Source: Aeromicrobium ginsengisoli
Lineage (GTDB): Bacteria; Actinomycetota; Actinomycetes; Propionibacteriales; Nocardioidaceae
Direction: 5' to 3'
Assembly: GCF_004134905.2 (NCBI RefSeq)
Contig: NZ_SDPQ02000002.1
Location: forward strand, 310,001-374,000
Length of the DNA stretch: 64,000 bases
The notes beneath the pieces were generated by a model. The model searched no databases. It was not told the origin of the DNA and saw nothing but the letters and a program-made list of their open reading frames with translations. A program made the translations under genes and the position numbers. Numbering within the stretch: the first letter of the stretch is position 1; each line of letters opens with the position of its first letter. Shown piece by piece: positions 26,448 through 35,109 of the stretch.

Positions 26448-26463
26448 TGTGACGTGGGTCACA
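26448..26463. promoter_or_regulatory. CRP/GlxR-type site TGTGA-N6-TCACA
   Basis: TGTGACGTGGGTCACA is an exact match to the CRP-family half-sites. Its centre lies about 48 bases upstream of the start predicted from the -10-like TATGTA at 26414-26419 (complement), a position compatible with activation of the leftward CDGSH/diiron operon. It overlaps a second palindrome, GTCACTTGTGAC (26442-26453). Confidence 0.5.
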
Positions 26464-26496
26464 GGATGAGACGGCGGTCCGCATCCTGACGCGCGC

Positions 26497-27756
26497 TCAC
26501 TGAAAGACGTCGGGGATGCCGTCGCCGTCGTCGTCCCGACCCTCACGAGCGGCGATCTCCCGATAGACGCGATTGCGGGCGCGGAGGATCAGCGCGGCGC
26601 CGACGGCCGAGACCAAGGAGCCCACCAGCACGCCGGTCTTGACGTGCTCGTCCGTCGCACTGCCCACGCCGTACGCCAGCTCGCCGATCAACAGCGAGAC
26701 CGTGAACCCGACGCCGGCGAGCATCGCGAGGCCGAGGACGTCGAGCCACTCGAGGTCGTCGTCGAGCTCGGCGCGGGTGAACGTTGCGACGAGCCAGGTC
26801 GCGCCGAAGACGCCGATGGTCTTGCCCAGGAACAGGCCGGCGATGATCCCGAGCGTGATGGGCTCGCTCAGGGCGTCGGTGAGGCCTGACCAACCGTCGA
26901 TCGCCACGCCGGCGCTGAAGAACGCGAACACCGGCACCGCGACGGCTGACGACAACGGCCGGAACCGGTGCTCGAAGTGCTCGGCGAGACCTGTGCCGTT
27001 GCTGCCGTCGCGCCGGAGGACCGGCACGGCGAAACCGAGCAGGACGCCGGCGACCGTGGCGTGGACCCCCGAGGCGTGCACCAGGCCCCACACGAGTGCG
27101 GCGAGCGGCAGCAGGAGCCACCACGAACGTACGCGGCGTTGCACCAGGATCGTGAAGGCCGCGAGCGGGATCGCGGCGAGCAGCAGGTACTCGACGTGCA
27201 GGGTCTTGGTGTAGACCACGGCGATGATGATGATCGCCAACAGGTCGTCGACGACCGCAAGCGTCAGCAGGAACGTCCGCAGGCCCGACGGCAGGTGACT
27301 GCTGATCACGGCGAGGACGGCGAGGGCGAACGCGATGTCGGTCGCGGTCGGGATGGCCCAGCCGTCGAGCGAGCCGCCGAGGTTGACGAGCACGAAGATC
27401 AACGCGGGGACCGCCATGCCGCCGACGGCGGCCACGACCGGGAGCACCGCACGACTGGGCTCGCGGAGGTCTCCGGCGACGAATTCCCGCTTGAGCTCGA
27501 GCCCGGCGACGAAGAAGAAGATCGCGAGCAGCCCGTCCGAGGCCCATTGACCGAACGTGAGGTGCAGGTGCAGCGAGTCGGGGCCGAAAGCGGTGTCCCG
27601 CAGCGAGGCATAACCGTCACCGACGTTGGCGGCGACGATGGCCACGAGGGTCGCGCCCAGCAGCAGCGCCCCGCCGAGCGTCTCCTGCCGCAGGATGTCG
27701 GCGATGCGCGAGGCCTCGGGCCACGATCCGCGCCGGAACAACCTGGACTGAGCCAC
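26497..27756 (-). CDS. nhaA: Na+/H+ antiporter NhaA
   Basis: The 419-residue protein has about twelve transmembrane helices. The ion-binding Asp pair lies in [19 protein letters not shown], and [14 protein letters not shown] with [18 protein letters not shown] are NhaA signatures. It exchanges Na+ or Li+ for protons at the cytoplasmic membrane. The C-terminal tail ends [14 protein letters not shown], which contains a D-x-D-G-x-x-D calcium-loop-like motif after the last helix, an uncommon addition compared with E. coli NhaA. Length is otherwise normal. Confidence 0.95.
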   Translation of the reverse strand: MAQSRLFRRGSWPEASRIADILRQETLGGALLLGATLVAIVAANVGDGYASLRDTAFGPDSLHLHLTFGQWASDGLLAIFFFVAGLELKREFVAGDLREPSRAVLPVVAAVGGMAVPALIFVLVNLGGSLDGWAIPTATDIAFALAVLAVISSHLPSGLRTFLLTLAVVDDLLAIIIIAVVYTKTLHVEYLLLAAIPLAAFTILVQRRVRSWWLLLPLAALVWGLVHASGVHATVAGVLLGFAVPVLRRDGSNGTGLAEHFEHRFRPLSSAVAVPVFAFFSAGVAIDGWSGLTDALSEPITLGIIAGLFLGKTIGVFGATWLVATFTRAELDDDLEWLDVLGLAMLAGVGFTVSLLIGELAYGVGSATDEHVKTGVLVGSLVSAVGAALILRARNRVYREIAAREGRDDDGDGIPDVFQ

Positions 27757-27783
27757 CCCGTCACCCTATCGACGTACCCGATC

Positions 27784-27851
27784 CCCGCTGGGCCTGACGT
27801 TTCTGTCGCCCCTGCGCGGCGAGTCGCGACAGAAACGTCAGTCTCAGCGGG
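27784..27851. repeat. Long intergenic hairpin between nhaA and the gamma-glutamyltransferase gene
   Basis: A perfect 16-bp stem (27794-27809 with 27826-27841, containing GACGTTTCTGTCGC) is extended by CCCGCTG/CAGCGGG (27784-27790 with 27845-27851) across a three-base internal loop. The loop spans 16 bases. It resembles a repetitive extragenic palindrome rather than an operator, but it lies in a divergent promoter region. Confidence 0.75.
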
Positions 27852-27867
27852 CAGCCTCCCGTGCGAG

Positions 27868-27873
27868 TAGCCT
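27868..27873 (+). promoter_or_regulatory. -10-like hexamer TAGCCT before the gamma-glutamyltransferase gene
   Basis: TAGCCT is six bases before the ATG at 27880, and the spacer GCGGGA resembles the one before zwf (GTGGGA). This predicts a leaderless message starting close to the hairpin above. Confidence 0.5.
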
Positions 27874-27879
27874 GCGGGA

Positions 27880-29379
27880 ATGCCGGACGTCGCGATCGCC
27901 GCGCCCAACGAGGCCGCCGCCGACGCCGGCGAGCAGGTCGCCCGCAGTGGCGGCAACGCCGTCGACGCGGCGCTGGCGGCGGTACTCGTGACGATGGTCA
28001 ACGAGATCGGCATCGTGTCGTTGAGCTCCGGCGGGTTCATCACGGTCCAGCCGCAGGACGGCAGCGCCCCGCAGACCGTCGACGGCTGGATGGAGATGCC
28101 CGGCCGCGGGCGCGACCTGGGTGGCGGCACGTGGGACATCCACACCGACTACGGGGACGGCGTCACGGCGACGATCGGACCCGGCTCCGTGGCCGCCCAC
28201 GGCTCGGTCGCGGCGTTCGGTGCGGCGCACGCGCGATGGGGCCGACTGCCGTGGCGCGAGATCGTGGCGCCGTCGATCGACGTCGCTCGCAGTGGCTTCC
28301 GGCTCGGCTCGGCGTCGCGCTACTACCTCGACCACGTACACGACCTGATCTTCGGCTGGGACGACGAGAGCGACGCCGCGGTGCACGACGAGGACGGCCT
28401 GGTCACGACTGAGCTGATCGTGCTGCCGGACCTCGTCGGCTCGCTCGAGCAGATCGCCGAGCAGGGCCCGAGCGCTCTCCACACCGGCGACCTCGCGAAG
28501 CTCCTCAGCGCCGACGTGATCGCCCGCGGCGGCATCCTCGGCCCGGACGACCTGGCGGCGTACCGGCCGGTCGTGCGTCCGTCGCTGCTGAGCACGGTCG
28601 GTGACTGGACGTTCGGCACCAACCCACCGCCATCGGTCGGCGGCGTGTGCGTCACCGCGATGCTGCGGATGCTCGACGGCCGGCCGTACGGCGAGTGGGA
28701 CGGCGACGACGTCGAGCACCTGATCCGGGTGCAGCGCGCCGTGCTAGGCCACCGGCTCCGGGTGCTGGACCACACCGATGACCTCGAGCGGGACGCCGCG
28801 GCCTTCCTCGAGCTCGTCGACCACGACCATCTCGCGGTGCTGGAGTCCGGGTCGACGGCTCACGTGTCGGCGACCGACAGCGACGGCGGGGCGTGCTCGG
28901 TGACGGTGTCGTCGGGCTACAGCTCCGGCATGATCGCCAAGGGCACCGGCATCTGGCTCAACAACTGCCTCGGCGAGCAGGAGCTCAACGCCCGGGGGCT
29001 GCACGGACTGCCGCCGGGGACCAGGCTGCTGTCCAACATGGCGCCGACCGTCGGCCGCCACGTCGACGGCTCGGCGATCGCGATCGGCTCGCCCGGGGCC
29101 GACCGCATCACGACGGCGATCGTGCAGGCGCTCGCGGGGTTCGTCAACGGGCGGATGGGACTCCAGCAGGCCATCAACCACCCGCGGGTCCACGTGCACC
29201 GGGCGGGCCGGCCCGAGGAGGTCGTCAAGACCGAGACCGACCTGACGATGTATTACGGCGGGGTCGCCGCGACCCTGCGGCGGCACGACGGGCATCTCGT
29301 GGCGGCCGCGGATCCGCGTCGGGATGGTGCCGTACGTCTCGTGCGTGCCGACCCGCAACGCGGGCCGGATGCGGTTTGA
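27880..29379 (+). CDS. Gamma-glutamyltransferase family protein
   Basis: The 499-residue Ntn-hydrolase is made as a proenzyme. The autoprocessing nucleophile is Thr326 in GSTAHVSATDSDGG, giving a large subunit of about 325 residues and a small one of about 174. GNAVDAALAAV near the start and the SNMAPTV segment are family hallmarks. It has no signal peptide, so unlike E. coli Ggt it is probably cytosolic, and it is shorter than typical Ggt (about 570). It may hydrolyse gamma-glutamyl compounds such as those made by YbdK-like ligases. It is followed after seven bases by the GDPD gene. Confidence 0.85.
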   Translation: MPDVAIAAPNEAAADAGEQVARSGGNAVDAALAAVLVTMVNEIGIVSLSSGGFITVQPQDGSAPQTVDGWMEMPGRGRDLGGGTWDIHTDYGDGVTATIGPGSVAAHGSVAAFGAAHARWGRLPWREIVAPSIDVARSGFRLGSASRYYLDHVHDLIFGWDDESDAAVHDEDGLVTTELIVLPDLVGSLEQIAEQGPSALHTGDLAKLLSADVIARGGILGPDDLAAYRPVVRPSLLSTVGDWTFGTNPPPSVGGVCVTAMLRMLDGRPYGEWDGDDVEHLIRVQRAVLGHRLRVLDHTDDLERDAAAFLELVDHDHLAVLESGSTAHVSATDSDGGACSVTVSSGYSSGMIAKGTGIWLNNCLGEQELNARGLHGLPPGTRLLSNMAPTVGRHVDGSAIAIGSPGADRITTAIVQALAGFVNGRMGLQQAINHPRVHVHRAGRPEEVVKTETDLTMYYGGVAATLRRHDGHLVAAADPRRDGAVRLVRADPQRGPDAV

Positions 29380-29386
29380 TTGAGGG

Positions 29387-30400
29387 GTGTCCCCGGCACC
29401 CATCGTCATCGCCCACCGCGGAGTCCCCGGCGAGCGACTCGAGCACACCCGGCCGTCGTACCTGCTGGCGATCGAGCAGGGCGCCGACTACATCGAGCCC
29501 GACGTCGTCAGCACCAAGGACGGCATCCTTGTCGTCCGGCACGAGAACGAGATCGGCGGCACGACCGACGTCGCTGCGCGGCCGGAGTTCGCCGACCGCA
29601 AGGTCTCGAAGTTCGTCGACGGTGTCCCGCACACCGGATGGTTCACCGAGGACTTCACGCTCGAGGAGATCAAGACGCTCCGGGTCCGTGAGCGGCTCCC
29701 GGCCCTGCGCCCGCAGAACCTCCCGCTCGACGGCCTCGAGAAGATCCTGACGTTCGACGAAGTGCTCAACATCGCCGAGGACGCCAGCGAGGGGCGTGAC
29801 GAGCCGATCGGGGTCTACGTCGAGACCAAGCACCCGACCTACTTCGCCGGCATCGGCCACGACCTCAACGACCTGCTGATCGCCAACCTCGAGCGCCGCC
29901 GGGTCAACCGCGAGGGCGCCAAGGTCATCATCCAGTCCATGGAGACCGGCAACCTGCGCCGCCTCCGCGACCGTACGCCGCTCCCGCTGATCCAACTGAT
30001 GGACCGGCAGGGTGCGCCGTACGACCTGGTCGAGGCGCGTGACCGCAGGACGTACGCCGACCTGATGGCCCCACGGGAGCTGGCGGCCATCGCGTCGTAC
30101 GCCGACGGCATCGGGCCCAACAAGAGCCAGGTCATCGCCCGTGACAAGAAGTACCGGCTGGCCGGCGAGACGGGCCTCGTCGGCCACGCTCACGACGTCG
30201 GGCTGCTGGTGCACATCTGGACGATGCGCAACGAGAACAACTTCCTGCCCACGGACCTGCGGACCAGCACCAACAAGGCCGCCCACGGCGATGCCGTGGG
30301 CGAGTACCTTGCGTTCTTCGACGCCGGGGTGGACGGCGTCTTCTCCGACTTCACGCAGACGGCTGTGACGGCACGCTCTCTGTGGCTGGCACGTCAGTAG
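29387..30400 (+). CDS. Glycerophosphodiester phosphodiesterase
   Basis: The 337-residue TIM-barrel enzyme has the GDPD catalytic set: HRG at 10-12, EPD (the ExD metal site) near 37-39 and HENE near 51-54, plus YVETKHP and the later HIWTMRNENNF. It is closer to the GlpQ type with an extended insert than to UgpQ. No signal peptide is visible, so cytosolic hydrolysis of glycerophosphodiesters to glycerol 3-phosphate is likely. The GTG at 29387 is the only start consistent with the HRG position. Its 3' end overlaps the convergent PspC gene by 50 bases. Confidence 0.88.
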   Translation: MSPAPIVIAHRGVPGERLEHTRPSYLLAIEQGADYIEPDVVSTKDGILVVRHENEIGGTTDVAARPEFADRKVSKFVDGVPHTGWFTEDFTLEEIKTLRVRERLPALRPQNLPLDGLEKILTFDEVLNIAEDASEGRDEPIGVYVETKHPTYFAGIGHDLNDLLIANLERRRVNREGAKVIIQSMETGNLRRLRDRTPLPLIQLMDRQGAPYDLVEARDRRTYADLMAPRELAAIASYADGIGPNKSQVIARDKKYRLAGETGLVGHAHDVGLLVHIWTMRNENNFLPTDLRTSTNKAAHGDAVGEYLAFFDAGVDGVFSDFTQTAVTARSLWLARQ

Positions 30401-30614
30401 CCTGCGCCCACACGGTCTGCGCGGCGGCCGGCTGCTCGGCGGGCACCAGGATCCACGCCACGATGTAGGCGACGATCACGGAGCCGAAGCCCAGGATCGA
30501 GAACACCGCGACGAGGACGCGGATCAGGCCGGCGTCCATGCCCGTGTAGTCGGCGAGGCCTCCGCAGACGCCTCCGAACCACTTGTCGTCACGGCTTCGG
30601 GTGAGCTTCTTCAT
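30351..30614 (-). CDS. PspC domain protein, small
   Basis: The 87-residue protein is a single PspC domain: KKLTRSRDDKWFGGVCGGLADYTG, then two hydrophobic stretches forming a hairpin (LIRVLVAVFSILGFG and VIVAYIVAWILVP). PspC proteins sit in the cytoplasmic membrane and respond to envelope stress. It is the last gene of the leftward PspC operon and overlaps the end of the preceding gene by 26 bases. Confidence 0.88.
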   Translation of the reverse strand: MKKLTRSRDDKWFGGVCGGLADYTGMDAGLIRVLVAVFSILGFGSVIVAYIVAWILVPAEQPAAAQTVWAQATDVPATESVPSQPSA

Positions 30615-30894
30615 GATCTTCAGGTCCTTCCGGGTTGAGTTCGATGGTGGGTTCGGGAGTGGCTTCGGGAGGGGCCTCCGGGGCCGGCACGGCTGCCTTG
30701 CGCTGGGCGGGACGGGTCTGCCACACCGTGGCGGCCACGCCCAGGGCGCCGAGGACGATCAGTACCCCCGAGGCCGTGAGGCCGAGCTCGCGCGGGGACA
30801 GCAGGTCTTGCTTCCACACGGCCCAGTTGCCGACGACTGACAGGAAGAACAGCCCGAAGACCAGGCCCTCCCAGCGGAACGAGTGGCGGGTCAT
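30589..30894 (-). CDS. Small two-helix membrane protein of the PspC operon
   Basis: The 101-residue protein has two predicted transmembrane helices (LVFGLFFLSVVGNWAVW and LTASGVLIVLGALGVAATVW) and a Pro/Glu-rich cytoplasmic tail. The family is unknown to me. The ATG at 30894 overlaps the stop of the LiaF-like gene by four bases and its own 3' end overlaps the small PspC gene, so it is an integral member of the operon. Confidence 0.75.
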   Translation of the reverse strand: MTRHSFRWEGLVFGLFFLSVVGNWAVWKQDLLSPRELGLTASGVLIVLGALGVAATVWQTRPAQRKAAVPAPEAPPEATPEPTIELNPEGPEDHEEAHPKP

Positions 30895-32063
30895 CTGCGG
30901 ATCACCTCGATACCTCCGAGTCGGTGGTGGACGTCGATCGTCAGGGCCGGCCCGGTCCCGGTGGCCACATAGTCGAGCTGGGTGTCGGTGCCGTCGACCT
31001 TGCGATCGAAGAGGCGGATCTCGCCGGCGTCGACGTCGGCCTTGATCGTCACGTTGAGGCCTTTGGGCACCGTGATCGTGGTGTCGCCGATGCCGGACTC
31101 GATCTCGACCGTCCGGCCGAGCAAGGCTTGAGGATTGGAGACCTCGGTGAGGTCGAGCTTGAGCTCCCCGATCCCGTGCTTGTAGTGGCCGCGCACGTCG
31201 GCGGCGGTCGCCAGCGTCGGGGCCTGGGTGCCGATCGGGCCGCTCGGCACCACCGAGCCGATCGCCAACGTGATCGCGAGGAGGACCCCGACGGCTATCA
31301 ACGGGCCGCCATGACCCCACAGGGTGCTGACCAGGAGGCCGAGTGCCACGACGCCGAGAGCCACCGCGACGTACGTCGTCCAGTGCGGACTGTCGTGGTA
31401 CGCGTTGTAGATGCCGGTCGAGGCGACGGCGATCGCTGCCACCGACAGCGTGAGCAGCGTCAGGGTCCACGAGCGTTCGCGCTTGGCCTTGGCGTACTTC
31501 TGGTTGGCCACGAGGCCGGCCTTGGCGGCGGCGAACTCCGGGCCGCGCAGGGACTCGTCCGCCGGGTCGACGCCGGGCGGCGCGTACTGCGTGGCGAGAT
31601 CGGTCTCGGCCTGGCGCCGGCGGCGGGGGCGCACGACGATCAGGTAGTAGACGAACGCGATCGGCACCAGGACCCATGGCGCTCCGCCCCAGAACCAGCC
31701 GCCGTCACCGACGACGGCCACCACGGCGAGGACGACGGCACCGACGAGTCCGGCGACGCGCACCTGCTCCTCGTTCTTGTCGAGCTTGAACCAGTCGGCG
31801 GCGACGCTCTTGTCGTCGCCCTCCGCCGGCAGCAGGAACCACGCGGCGGCATAGATGATGATGCCGGCGAAACCGGCGATCGTGAGCACCGCGATGATGA
31901 CCCGCACGATGACGGGGTCGATGTTGAGGTACTTCGCGGCTCCGGCGCACACACCGCCGACGATGCGGTCGTCCTTGGATCGCTTCATGTCGGTGATCGT
32001 GCGGATCCGGTGCGGATCGAAGTCGCCGTCCGGCGGCAAGGTGCGGGTGTCTTCTGCGTTCAT
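30891..32063 (-). CDS. PspC domain membrane protein with LiaF-like C-terminal domain
   Basis: The 390-residue protein has a PspC domain (about 25-85: MKRSKDDRIVGGVCAGAAKYLNIDP), several further membrane helices, and a C-terminal beta-rich domain (about 285-390: GELKLDLTEVSNPQALLGRTVEIESGIGDTTITVPKG) resembling the LiaF/DUF2154-type domain. LiaF proteins restrain the partner histidine kinase in LiaFSR systems. The kinase and regulator are encoded divergently 130 bases away, which supports that role. The ATG at 32063 is chosen because the PspC domain begins shortly after. Confidence 0.85.
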   Translation of the reverse strand: MNAEDTRTLPPDGDFDPHRIRTITDMKRSKDDRIVGGVCAGAAKYLNIDPVIVRVIIAVLTIAGFAGIIIYAAAWFLLPAEGDDKSVAADWFKLDKNEEQVRVAGLVGAVVLAVVAVVGDGGWFWGGAPWVLVPIAFVYYLIVVRPRRRRQAETDLATQYAPPGVDPADESLRGPEFAAAKAGLVANQKYAKAKRERSWTLTLLTLSVAAIAVASTGIYNAYHDSPHWTTYVAVALGVVALGLLVSTLWGHGGPLIAVGVLLAITLAIGSVVPSGPIGTQAPTLATAADVRGHYKHGIGELKLDLTEVSNPQALLGRTVEIESGIGDTTITVPKGLNVTIKADVDAGEIRLFDRKVDGTDTQLDYVATGTGPALTIDVHHRLGGIEVIRR

Positions 32064-32193
32064 ACCCCCATCGTGTCCGAGGGCGGCCCTGCGGCACATC
32101 GGGTACGACCCTGAATCGCACCCGGGACTGCTCAGGGTGCGAGAGGGACGTTCCTGATGGCGCGCGCGTACGCGTACGTGTGACGATCATGGG

Positions 32194-33459
32194 GTGACCG
32201 AATACCGCCGCGCCTACCGACCAGCCGATCGCCGGCTCGTCGGCGGCGTCGCGACGGGTGTCGCCGAGCACTTCGGCATCCCGGTGCTCTACGTACGGCT
32301 GGCGTTCATCGTCGGCACGTGGTTCCACGGCATGGGCGTCATCGCCTATCTGCTGCTGTGGCGGTTCCTGCCGCTGCGCCAGCCCGACCTCTCGCCCGGG
32401 CTCGAGTCGGCGACCCGCCGCGGCCTGCGCACGAGCGGGCGTCCCGGCGCGTTCGAGGTGTTCCAGACGGTGGCGCTGGGCGCCGTGGGCGTCGGCGTGA
32501 TGTTCATGATCCAGGCAAGCGGCCGGGGCATCGCCGGCAGCCTGTTCGCGCCGCTCCTGATCGGGGTCGTCGGCCTCGCCGTGATCTGGCGGCAGTTCGA
32601 CGACGCCGCGTGGGGCCGCTGGATGCGCCAGACCAAGGGCTTCGGGTTCGCGATGCGCGTCGCCGCCGGGGCCGTGCTGGTCATCTCCGCAGGCATCTAC
32701 TTCCTGAGCCAGGAGCGCGGCTGGAGCGCGATCGTCGACCTCGCGTCGGCCGTCGCGGTGGCCGGGCTCGGCCTGCTGCTGATCCTCGGTCCGTGGATCA
32801 CCAAGCTGCTCGGCGACCTGTCGGAGGAGCGCCGTGAGCGCGTACGTTCGCAGGAACGCGCCGACGTCGCCGCACACCTCCATGACTCCGTGCTGCAGAC
32901 GCTGGCCCTGCTGCAGAAGAACGCCGGTGACTCGGCCGTCGTGGCGACCTTGGCCCGCCGCCAGGAACGCGAGCTGCGGGCATGGTTGTACGGCAACGAC
33001 GAGAAGCCCGGCGACTCGTTGGTCGCTGCACTGCGGGCCTCGGCAGCAGACGTCGAGGACGCGCACCGCGTGCCGGTCGAGGTCATCGCCGTCGGCGACG
33101 CGGCGCTCGATCCCGACGTCGCCGCGATAGCCAAGGCCGCCCGTGAGGCCATGATCAACGCCGCCAAGCACGCCCAGGTCGATCGCATCGACGTCTATGC
33201 CGAGGCTGATGGGCGTACGGTCGAGGTCTTCGTGCGCGATCGTGGCGTGGGCTTCGACACCGACACGATCGCCGAGGACCGCATGGGTGTGCGAGGCTCG
33301 ATCATCGGCCGGGTCGAACGACACGGCGGCACCGTCACGATCCGTAGCAGCCCGGGGGAGGGCACCGAGGTCGCCCTCAGCGTGCCCGTCCGCACCGCCG
33401 ACCCGACCCCGCCAGACTCCACCACCGAGCGCGTACCCACAGAAGAAGTGAGCCCATGA
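32194..33459 (+). CDS. Sensor histidine kinase with N-terminal PspC domain
   Basis: The 421-residue protein starts with a PspC domain (YRRAYRPADRRLVGGVATGVAEHFG), followed by about five membrane helices and a HisKA_3-type kinase module. The phosphoacceptor His lies in ADVAAHLHDSVLQTLALLQ near residue 228, and the ATPase N-box (EAMINAAKHA) and G-box (DRGVGFDTD) follow. It is an envelope-stress kinase of the LiaS/NarX group. Its stop overlaps the regulator ATG by four bases. The GTG at 32194 is divergent from the LiaF-like gene. Confidence 0.93.
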   Translation: MTEYRRAYRPADRRLVGGVATGVAEHFGIPVLYVRLAFIVGTWFHGMGVIAYLLLWRFLPLRQPDLSPGLESATRRGLRTSGRPGAFEVFQTVALGAVGVGVMFMIQASGRGIAGSLFAPLLIGVVGLAVIWRQFDDAAWGRWMRQTKGFGFAMRVAAGAVLVISAGIYFLSQERGWSAIVDLASAVAVAGLGLLLILGPWITKLLGDLSEERRERVRSQERADVAAHLHDSVLQTLALLQKNAGDSAVVATLARRQERELRAWLYGNDEKPGDSLVAALRASAADVEDAHRVPVEVIAVGDAALDPDVAAIAKAAREAMINAAKHAQVDRIDVYAEADGRTVEVFVRDRGVGFDTDTIAEDRMGVRGSIIGRVERHGGTVTIRSSPGEGTEVALSVPVRTADPTPPDSTTERVPTEEVSP

Positions 33460-34097
33460 CCACACTGCGCGTCGCGATCGTCGACGACCATGCGATGTTC
33501 CGCACCGGCGTACGCGCCGAGATCGACGGGCCCGTCGACATCGTCGCGGAGGCCGAGGACGTCGACAGCGCGGTCAAGGTCATCGCCGAGACCACGCCCG
33601 ACGTCGTGCTGCTCGACGTGCACATGCCCGGCGGTGGTGGCCTCGAGGTCATCCGCCGGCTGCACCTGCGGCATCCCGACACCAAGTTCCTCGCGCTGTC
33701 GGTCAGCGACGCCGCCGAGGACGTCATCGGCATCATCCGCGCCGGCGCCCGGGGCTACGTCACCAAGAACATCTCGGGGCCCGAACTGCTCGACGCGATC
33801 AGCCGCGTCGCGCAGGGCGACGCGGTGTTCTCGCCGCGCCTCGCCGGGTTCGTCCTCGACGCGTTCGCCGGCACGATCGAGGTCGCGCAGGTCGACGAGG
33901 AGATCGACCGCCTGACCGAGCGGGAGCGCGAGGTCATGCGCCTGATCGCCCGCGGCTACGCGTACAAGGAGGTTGCCAAGGAGCTGTTCATCTCGATCAA
34001 GACCGTCGAGACGCATGTCTCGAGCGTGCTCCGCAAGCTGCAGCTCTCCAGCCGCCACGAGCTGACCCGCTGGGCCAACGACCGCCGCCTCATCTGA
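33456..34097 (+). CDS. NarL/LuxR-family response regulator
   Basis: The 213-residue protein has a receiver domain with the phosphorylated Asp54 in VLLDVHMPGGG, acidic pocket VDDH near the start, and Lys in YVTKN. A C-terminal LuxR-type HTH (LTEREREVMRLIARGYAYKEVAKELFISIKTVETHVSSVLRKL) follows. It is the cognate partner of the PspC kinase. The target is probably the divergent PspC operon and its own promoter in the 130-base gap 32064-32193. Its end overlaps the convergent MTHFR-like gene by eight bases. Confidence 0.95.
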   Translation: MTTLRVAIVDDHAMFRTGVRAEIDGPVDIVAEAEDVDSAVKVIAETTPDVVLLDVHMPGGGGLEVIRRLHLRHPDTKFLALSVSDAAEDVIGIIRAGARGYVTKNISGPELLDAISRVAQGDAVFSPRLAGFVLDAFAGTIEVAQVDEEIDRLTEREREVMRLIARGYAYKEVAKELFISIKTVETHVSSVLRKLQLSSRHELTRWANDRRLI

Positions 34098-35109
34098 GCG
34101 CTGCGGCGACCTCCGCCTGAGCCTCGGCGTACGCCACCTCATGGCCTGGCGCCGCACCGCCCGAGAAGTTGAGGCCGGCGACGCCGTCGAGGTCCAACAG
34201 CTCCCGGCCAAGCGTGATGGCGGCGGCGATGCCTGCGGCCCTCGGGTCGTGGGCGTGGGCGATCGACGACAGGAAGCCGGGCGGCAGGACGAGGGTCGTG
34301 AACGACGCCAGGAGCGCCGCACTCGCTTCGTCGACGACCACCGGCACACACGCGATGAACGCGACGGTCACGCCGATGCTCCGGGCGTCGTCGATGAACG
34401 CTCGTACGGGCTCGGCACCGCCGGCATGGTTGACGAAGCAGACCTCGGCGCCGGCGCGTTGCTTCTGGAGCAGCCGCGCTGCCCGCCGTTCGACAGGTGG
34501 CGCCGCCGGAGACTCGCCGACCGACACGAGGTGCCCGGCCGCCTGCGCCAGCGCCGCCGTCTCGGTGCTGTCGAGGTCGAACACGGGTGCGGCGTCGGGC
34601 CGCGACCCGGTGAGCGTGTGATCGCCGGTGACGCAGTGGACCGCGGCGACACCGGCGTGCGCGAGGGCCGCGAGCTCACCCTCGAGGGCCACCCGGTTGC
34701 GGTCGCGGTTGTTGACGCCGCTCCACACCTCGAGGCCGGCGGCCTGGACCAGACCGGCACGGTACGCCGGAGGGAACTGCACGCGCGACGCCCCGCCGTC
34801 GCCGGCGAGTACGGCGTCGACGTGCCCGCGCAGCGCCGTGGCGCAGTCACGGATCGAGTCCGCCGAGAGCGCGGCAGCAGGCAGGTCCGCCACGACGACC
34901 CGGCCCTCGCGCAGGCGCTGCCGCATGGCGTCTGGTCGTGGAGCAGTGCTGTGGGGCACCGGTATGTCGTGCCAGCGCACGGTCGGCGTGTCGAGGAACA
35001 CGCACGGCGCCGGGGAGACCTCGCAGGTGCCGTCGAGCCCGACGCCGCCGCACGGTCCGTGGACCATCGCCTTGGGGCAGCTGAGCAGCTGTTCAGCCGG
35101 GGAGGACAT
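34090..35109 (-). CDS. Methylenetetrahydrofolate reductase-related protein with MTHFR_C cysteine motif
   Basis: The 339-residue protein begins with CPKAMVHGPCGGVGLDGTCE, the MTHFR C-terminal Cys-rich motif, followed by a TIM-barrel region like the MTHFR flavin domain (AALAHAGVAAVHCVTGDH, AEVCFVNHAGG). In classical layouts the Cys-rich domain is at the other end or on a separate protein, so the domain order here is unusual. It may reduce or transfer one-carbon units on folate. It is the last gene of a four-gene leftward operon and overlaps the upstream gene by 17 bases. An upstream GTG at 35130 is possible. Confidence 0.72.
   Translation of the reverse strand: MSSPAEQLLSCPKAMVHGPCGGVGLDGTCEVSPAPCVFLDTPTVRWHDIPVPHSTAPRPDAMRQRLREGRVVVADLPAAALSADSIRDCATALRGHVDAVLAGDGGASRVQFPPAYRAGLVQAAGLEVWSGVNNRDRNRVALEGELAALAHAGVAAVHCVTGDHTLTGSRPDAAPVFDLDSTETAALAQAAGHLVSVGESPAAPPVERRAARLLQKQRAGAEVCFVNHAGGAEPVRAFIDDARSIGVTVAFIACVPVVVDEASAALLASFTTLVLPPGFLSSIAHAHDPRAAGIAAAITLGRELLDLDGVAGLNFSGGAAPGHEVAYAEAQAEVAAALR

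Noticed and set aside
27784..27851. Hairpin considered as CRISPR repeat
   Set aside because: Single element with no regularly spaced copies or cas genes.
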